From: Parageobacillus caldoxylosilyticus NBRC 107762 | Lineage (GTDB): Bacteria; Bacillota; Bacilli; Bacillales; Anoxybacillaceae | NCBI RefSeq assembly: GCF_000632715.1 | Contig: NZ_BAWO01000059.1 | Coordinates: 1 to 36,900 of the forward strand | Direction: 5' to 3' | DNA length: 36,900 nucleotides | The notes under the pieces: model-generated | Databases searched by the model: none | Told to the model about the DNA's origin: nothing | The model's input: only the letters and a program-made list of their open reading frames with translations | Shown: positions 32,916 to 36,900 of the stretch, piece after piece | How the letters are laid out: each line of letters begins with the position of its first letter | How positions within the stretch are numbered: the stretch's first letter is position 1 | Made by a program: the position numbers and the translations under genes

Positions 32916-34040
32916 ATGAAATCATACATAGTCGTTGGAGGCGGAATTTTAGGAGCGTCTACCGCTTATCACTTAGCAAAAGAAGGAGCGAAGGTAACAT
33001 TAGTAGATAGAGGTGACAAAGGCCAAGCAACGGATGCCGCGGCTGGAATTGTTTGTCCATGGGTTTCCCAGCGCCGAAATAAGCTTTGGTATCGTTTAGC
33101 GAAAGGCGGAGCGAGATTTTATCCTGCTTTAATAGAAGAACTTAGATCCTATGGTGAAACGGAAACGGGATATGAGCGTGTAGGAGCAATCTGTCTCCAT
33201 ACAGATGAAGAAAAGCTGCAAAAGATAGAGGAAAGAGCATTACAACGTCGTGAAGACGCACCGGAAATGGGCGAAATTACGCGGCTGTCTCCGAAGGAAA
33301 CAAAAGCGCTATTTCCGCCATTAGCAAAGGGGTATAGCTCCATTCATGTCAGCGGCGCCGCCCGCGTCAATGGAAGAGCACTTCGCGACTCTTTAGTTAA
33401 GGCAGCTCAAAAGCTTGGGGCTACTTATATCAGAGGAAACGCAACACTTATCCATGAAGGTGCTCGGGTCATCGGTGTTGAAGTCGAAGGAAGACAATAT
33501 GCAGGAGATGCAGTCATTGCAACGGCTGGCGCGTGGTCAAAAGAGCTGCTTCTACCGCTAGGCATTGAATTTTTAGTGGTGCCGCAAAAAGCACAAATCG
33601 TCCATCTTGAAAGACCAGAACAGGATACAGACAACTGGCCTGTTGTCATGCCGCCAAGTAATCAATATCTCCTTGCCTTTCAAAATGGCCGTATCGTTGT
33701 TGGCGCAACTCATGAGGATGAGGCTGGCTTCGATTGCAGAATAACGGCTGGCGGTTTGCACGAAGTATTAGACAAAGCCTTAACCATAGCTCCAGGGCTG
33801 GCAAATTGTACTCATCTTGAAACAAGAGTTGGTTTTCGTCCATACACTCCTGGGTTTCTTCCAGTCTTTGGAGCGCTTCCAGGTTTTAAAGGCATCTATG
33901 TGGCCAACGGATTAGGCGCATCCGGACTGACAGCTGGTCCTTACTTAGGTTCTGAACTGGCCAAGCTCGTGCTCGGAAAACCAACAGAATTAGACCCTCT
34001 TGACTATGATGTCGCTGGCGCCATTAAAAAAATAGAATAA
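32916..34040 (+). CDS. FAD-dependent oxidoreductase (DadA/D-amino-acid dehydrogenase-like)
   Basis: The 374-residue flavoprotein starts at ATG 32916 with AAAGGTG at good spacing. This removes a 58-residue upstream extension that carries a non-coding hairpin. The N-terminus S-Y-I-V-V-G-G-G-I-L-G-A-S-T-A-Y-H-L is a dinucleotide-binding fold, followed by E-R-V-G-A-I-C and G-R-I-V-V-G-A-T-H-E-D-E-A-G. The end has G-F-R-P-Y-T-P-G-F-L-P-V-F-G and N-G-L-G-A-S-G-L-T-A-G-P. It probably oxidises an amine or D-amino acid. It is divergent from the eut operon and monocistronic with a terminator at 34074-34115. It could feed an amine into the same metabolism, but there is no direct evidence. Confidence 0.85.
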   Translation: MKSYIVVGGGILGASTAYHLAKEGAKVTLVDRGDKGQATDAAAGIVCPWVSQRRNKLWYRLAKGGARFYPALIEELRSYGETETGYERVGAICLHTDEEKLQKIEERALQRREDAPEMGEITRLSPKETKALFPPLAKGYSSIHVSGAARVNGRALRDSLVKAAQKLGATYIRGNATLIHEGARVIGVEVEGRQYAGDAVIATAGAWSKELLLPLGIEFLVVPQKAQIVHLERPEQDTDNWPVVMPPSNQYLLAFQNGRIVVGATHEDEAGFDCRITAGGLHEVLDKALTIAPGLANCTHLETRVGFRPYTPGFLPVFGALPGFKGIYVANGLGASGLTAGPYLGSELAKLVLGKPTELDPLDYDVAGAIKKIE

Positions 34041-34073
34041 AACCCCCGAAGTTGATAAGAGTCGTGCTCGAAT

Positions 34074-34115
34074 CCCCCTCTCGCCTATATTGGCATCATG
34101 TAGAGGGGGCTTTTT
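34074..34115 (+). terminator. Terminator after the flavoprotein gene
   Basis: CCCCCTCT pairs with AGAGGGGG and is followed by CTTTTT. It begins 33 bases after the stop. The loop is about 20 bases long, which is longer than usual. Confidence 0.8.
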
Positions 34116-34217
34116 AAAGGAAGTTTGGTGTTTTCGTATTACATATCAACGATGCAGTCGCGACAACACCCCGTTCAAACACGCAATCGTAATTCGTTTT
34201 CGATTCGGTTGTCGTCA

Positions 34218-34529
34218 TTATAGCTCCTCTATCTTTCGCCGAATTTGGGCAATTTCCCTGCTTATTTCATGAAAAAGTTCATCTGCAGTCGCATCAATAT
34301 GTGCCTCGATTTGCCGCAAGTCCCTGTATATCAATTCATACGCTGCCCTCGACTCTCCCTGCCAATACGGAACATACTCCTCATTTGCGCGATAAAAGCC
34401 ACGAGTGCCTTGATAAAACTCCTCTATCGCTTCTTTGACTTGCCCCTGATAGGACTCAAGGCAATCGATCATCGTCCCGTAAGCCCTGTGTTCCACTTCT
34501 TTTTCGATCGATTCCCATAAAGACGACAC
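34218..34529 (-). CDS. Small helical protein with a W-x-G motif
   Basis: The 103-residue protein is predominantly helical and includes Y-W-Q-G-E-S-R-A-A-Y-E-L near residue 55. A W-x-G turn between two helices, followed by a long amphipathic helix, is the plan of ESAT-6/WXG100 proteins and of DUF5082 proteins that accompany LXG toxins. No toxin or immunity gene is in the window, so this would be an orphan member. The start at ATG 34529 has no strong binding site. Assignment is tentative, but the length and helical pattern make it a credible gene. Confidence 0.5.
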   Translation of the reverse strand: MSSLWESIEKEVEHRAYGTMIDCLESYQGQVKEAIEEFYQGTRGFYRANEEYVPYWQGESRAAYELIYRDLRQIEAHIDATADELFHEISREIAQIRRKIEEL

Positions 34530-34594
34530 CTTGATTTCCTCTCCCCCATTTACACACTATACAAATGGTAACATAAGGAAAGTAAGGATAAATC

Positions 34595-34789
34595 ATGATA
34601 TATTCCTGTTTTGCCAAATGCCATCAGGACTTTTTCCTTATCGATGATTCTGCTATGCGAAACATGTCAAAGCCCCTTCGTAAATTACCTTGTTTCATAC
34701 AACTCGGTCATCATGTTGTACAAGCCGGTGATACATTATGGACAATTCAAATGTTTGTAGTTTTTATTTATAGTTCCCACCTAAAATAA
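34595..34789 (+). pseudogene. Short frame with a LysM-like fragment
   Basis: A 64-codon frame contains H-H-V-V-Q-A-G-D-T-L-W-T-I-Q, the opening of a LysM peptidoglycan-binding motif, after which the sequence changes to unrelated residues. It lacks a good start signal and a complete domain. If real it is a broken piece of a cell-wall protein. Confidence 0.25.
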
Positions 34790-34893
34790 ATCATAAATGA
34801 AATGACAATGTAATTTTTCAGTAAACGGGGTGTAAAAAAGTTGCGTTAAAATAAAGAAGGGACAAACTATATAGACGGTGGGAAGGTGTTTTC

Positions 34894-35235
34894 ATGGATG
34901 AAATGACGAAACAATCATACATACAGAAATCCCTTGAAGAATGGAAGGAAGATATATCTGAAGTATTGAGCCAGATTAATCAAGAATATGAGGAAGTCAA
35001 ACAAGAGTTAAGAGTTTACGCGTATAAATACAGCATTACAAAGCAAGTGATTCAGTCGACAGTGAACGAAGAAATCATTAAAACGATTCGCCAGCGTTAC
35101 CATATACCATTTGAAGAGAAATATGAAAAACTGAAAGAAGCTATTCGTGATTTAGAAGAGAAAAGACGTGTTTTCCAAATGTTTGTAGATAAAATTGACG
35201 AAGTCACCCGGAAGGAAACGGCAAAGCCTGTGTGA
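34894..35235 (+). CDS. Hypothetical coiled-coil protein
   Basis: The 113-residue protein is strongly charged and almost entirely helical, with heptad-like spacing (Q-E-Y-E-E-V-K-Q-E-L and F-E-E-K-Y-E-K-L-K-E-A-I-R-D-L-E-E-K). There is no signal peptide or membrane segment. GGAAGGTG lies 7 bases before ATG 34894, so it is probably translated. I do not recognise the family. It sits divergent from the W-x-G protein gene 364 bases away, and no other gene supports a function. Confidence 0.55.
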   Translation: MDEMTKQSYIQKSLEEWKEDISEVLSQINQEYEEVKQELRVYAYKYSITKQVIQSTVNEEIIKTIRQRYHIPFEEKYEKLKEAIRDLEEKRRVFQMFVDKIDEVTRKETAKPV

Positions 35236-35402
35236 CATATAATATATATGAAACTTTTGAACGCCTCATCAATTTTTATCTCGGCGGACTTTTCAATCCA
35301 GAATCGTAGCCACAATGGGAATTCCTATACTCATAAAGTTGATGTACAAACCGGATGCGGTACATTTACAAGAAAGAGTCAACAATTACTGAACTTACCC
35401 CT

Positions 35403-36653
35403 GTCAAGTAGACAGTAAATAATAAGGAATCTTATTAAGCGGCTGTAGCCAGATATTCTCTAGGGCTACAGCTGCTTAATTTCGTTTGTATCCGTTCATT
35501 GTTGTAGAATTCTATGTACTGTAAAACGGCTTGCTTCATTTCTTCAGCCGTTTCAAATGAGTGCATATAGATACATTCTGTCTTTAAATGGCTAGAAAAG
35601 TTTTCCATGCAAGCATTATCTAAACAATTCCCTTTTCTAGACATACCGGCCCTTATATTGTATTGTTTAAGTAGTGCGTGATATTGTCTTGATGTGTACG
35701 GAAATCATTAGTGAATATGGATGAGGATTCCAGACACATCTTTTTTCGTTTTATCGCTAGCTTCACGGTATCGATGACGAGCCTGACATTATTTCGATGA
35801 CTGATTTGATAAGCAATAATCTTGTTGTTATATAAATCTTTCACGGCGGATAAATATAATCGGATGCCATTGCTTTGAAGATACGTAATATCCGTCACCC
35901 ACTTCTCATTTGGTCTTTTGGCTTGAAATTCTTGATTCAAATGGTTATCCGTACTACATATGCCTCTTTCTTTCCAAAATACTTTCGCTTTCTCCAAATT
36001 TTTGCTTGAATCCCTAGTTCTTTCATTAACCGATATACTCTTTTGTGGTTGATAGTTAGGTTGTATTTTTTCCTGAGCCAAGCTGTGATTCGAGGATAAC
36101 CGTAAATTCTATGGACAGCTTGGTAACACTCCCGAATCTTTGCTTTGATCTGCTCATTCTCTATTTGTTTTTTCGTCTTCATGAATTTTCTCTTTCTTCA
36201 CTTGTAGAATCCACTTCTTGAAACACCGGATACCTCACAGAGTAGGCGAATGGAATAGTTCTAGCTCTTCTATTACCTGATATTTGTCTCTTACTTTCTC
36301 TCCCTCTTTCTTAGCGCTATAGCTTTTTTAACTATTCATTCTCCGCACGTGAACGTTCCAGTTCTTGTTCAGGTTCAAAGGATTGCTTCTTGGTCTACCT
36401 TTACGTAACCCTTTTGTCTTGTCCCTTTTCTCTTCTAATCCTTGAATTCCTTCGTTTTTATAGTGAGTAACCCATCTATGTAACATGGAAGAAGAAATGT
36501 GAAATGGATCCATGATCTCGCGCTTCGTCCATCCCTCATCCAAATATTTCTTCACTACGTCTAATTTATATTCTTTACTGTAAGTTTTTCTGATTTTGCC
36601 CATAAAAATATCCCCTCCATAGTAGTGATATTATCCCTCTTGTGTAGGCAGTG
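35403..36653 (-). mobile_element. Decayed IS3-family element of the IS150 type
   Basis: Left end near 35403 reads C-T-G-T-C-A-A-G-T-A-G-A-C-A-G, a short palindrome, and the right end near 36653 begins T-G-C-C-T-A-C-A-C-A-A-G-A-G-G-G inward. The transposase lies between. Ends are approximate and no target duplication was identified. The left-end sequence closely matches the deleted element near 6128. A different IS starts directly at its right border. Confidence 0.7.
35435..36603 (-). pseudogene. IS3-family transposase OrfA/OrfB with frameshifts
   Basis: OrfA (ATG 36603) encodes a helix-turn-helix with Y-S-K-E-Y-K-L-D-V-V-K-K-Y-L and S-S-S-M-L-H-R-W. OrfB survives as three overlapping pieces: R-I-Y-G-Y-P-R-I-T-A-W-L, then the core with K-W-V-T-D-I-T-Y-L, then S-R-K-G-N-C-L-D-N-A-C-M-E-N-F. 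The second catalytic Asp region is altered to I-F-T-N-D-F-R-T-H-Q instead of the usual H-S-D-Q-G-S-Q-Y. At least two frameshifts break the reading frame. It is inactive. Confidence 0.8.
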
Positions 36654-36690
36654 TAGAAAAAGGACACACTGCTATACAGGAGGGATTTTT

Positions 36691-36900
36691 TTGGATAAAT
36701 CAAATGCAAAATACAAAAGCTATGGTTTTGAATTTAAATTACGTACAGTCATGATGTATTTGAATGAACAATTAGGCTATCGAAAAGTGGCCAAGAGAAT
36801 GGGAATAAAAGATCCTAAAAGGGTACGTATTTGGGTAAAGAACTATCAACAGTATGGAGAAGAAGGATTAAAAGAACGTAGAGGAAAAACCATTTCCTCT
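36691..36900 (+). CDS. Transposase OrfA (IS3 family), cut by the window end
   Basis: AGGAGGG (36678-36684) precedes TTG 36691, and 70 codons run to the last base. The product begins MDKSNAKYKSYGFEFKLRTV and contains a helix-turn-helix with Y-R-K-V-A-K-R-M-G-I-K-D-P-K-R-V-R-I-W. It ends in the linker Y-G-E-E-G-L-K-E-R-R-G. This matches IS3-family OrfA proteins. It is in the opposite direction to its neighbour element and shows no defect in the visible part, unlike the other copies in this window. Confidence 0.75.
   Translation, partial: MDKSNAKYKSYGFEFKLRTVMMYLNEQLGYRKVAKRMGIKDPKRVRIWVKNYQQYGEEGLKERRGKTISS

Noticed and set aside
34050-34110. tRNA-like string (C-T-C-G-A-A-T-C-C) after the flavoprotein gene
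   Set aside because: It lacks the GGTTC of a T-arm and any matching acceptor or anticodon stem. It is part of a terminator region.
1-36900. CRISPR arrays, rRNA or tRNA genes, and cobalamin riboswitches
   Set aside because: I looked for regularly spaced direct repeats, conserved rRNA/tRNA arms and a B12-box-like leader before the eut operon and saw none.

Overview
The window looks like chromosomal DNA of a thermophilic Bacillaceae, probably Geobacillus, Parageobacillus or Aeribacillus. The reasons are strong AAGGAGG-type ribosome binding sites, moderate-to-low GC, Firmicute-style catabolic operons, and a mix of IS3-family and TnpB-type element remnants. The organism is inferred; no rRNA or other marker is present.

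Layout. Positions 1-6540 are a decayed border: a secreted-looking protein, a TnpB remnant, a dead IS3-family element, an IS-interrupted molybdopterin oxidoreductase, an exported TPR/DUF218 protein, a zinc alcohol dehydrogenase and an internally deleted IS3 copy. An adenine-deaminase-family gene follows (6542-8320). Positions 8568-19239 hold an aromatic-acid (aryl-CoA) catabolic island, entirely on the minus strand: thioesterase, benzoate-CoA-ligase-type ligase, enoyl-CoA hydratase, a short PaaC/PaaB/PaaD/PaaA-like diiron oxygenase set, a metallo-beta-lactamase-fold hydrolase, a PaaX-family regulator, a second near-identical hydratase, an aldehyde dehydrogenase, a thiolase remnant, and a 57-residue gene that is the missing zinc-ribbon half of PaaD. 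Positions 19383-32581 are a complete-looking ethanolamine-utilization microcompartment operon of 15 genes on the minus strand. Positions 32742-36900 hold a D-amino-acid-dehydrogenase-like flavoprotein, small coiled-coil proteins, a decayed IS3 element and the start of another.

How the genes work together. In the aryl-CoA island a carboxylate is activated to its CoA thioester by the ligase, oxidised on the ring by the PaaABCD-like complex, and processed by hydratases, the hydrolase and the aldehyde dehydrogenase. A phenylacetate-type ligase (PaaK), the PaaE reductase, PaaG and PaaZ are not in the window, so the substrate (benzoyl-CoA is my leading idea) and the remaining steps are open. Two promoters, for paaA and for the PaaD zinc-ribbon gene, share the same TTGACA-N18-TAATAT core and a 36-bp inverted-repeat operator. 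A third, weaker copy lies before the second hydratase. This ties the scattered pieces into one regulon.

In the eut operon, Eat imports ethanolamine, EutBC with EutA splits it to acetaldehyde and ammonia, EutE makes acetyl-CoA, and PduL makes acetyl phosphate, inside a shell of EutL, EutM, EutS, EutN and a second hexameric BMC protein. The EutW/EutV two-component system probably controls the operon by antitermination at a terminator in the leader of eutL, where an ANTAR-type hexaloop hairpin overlaps the terminator.
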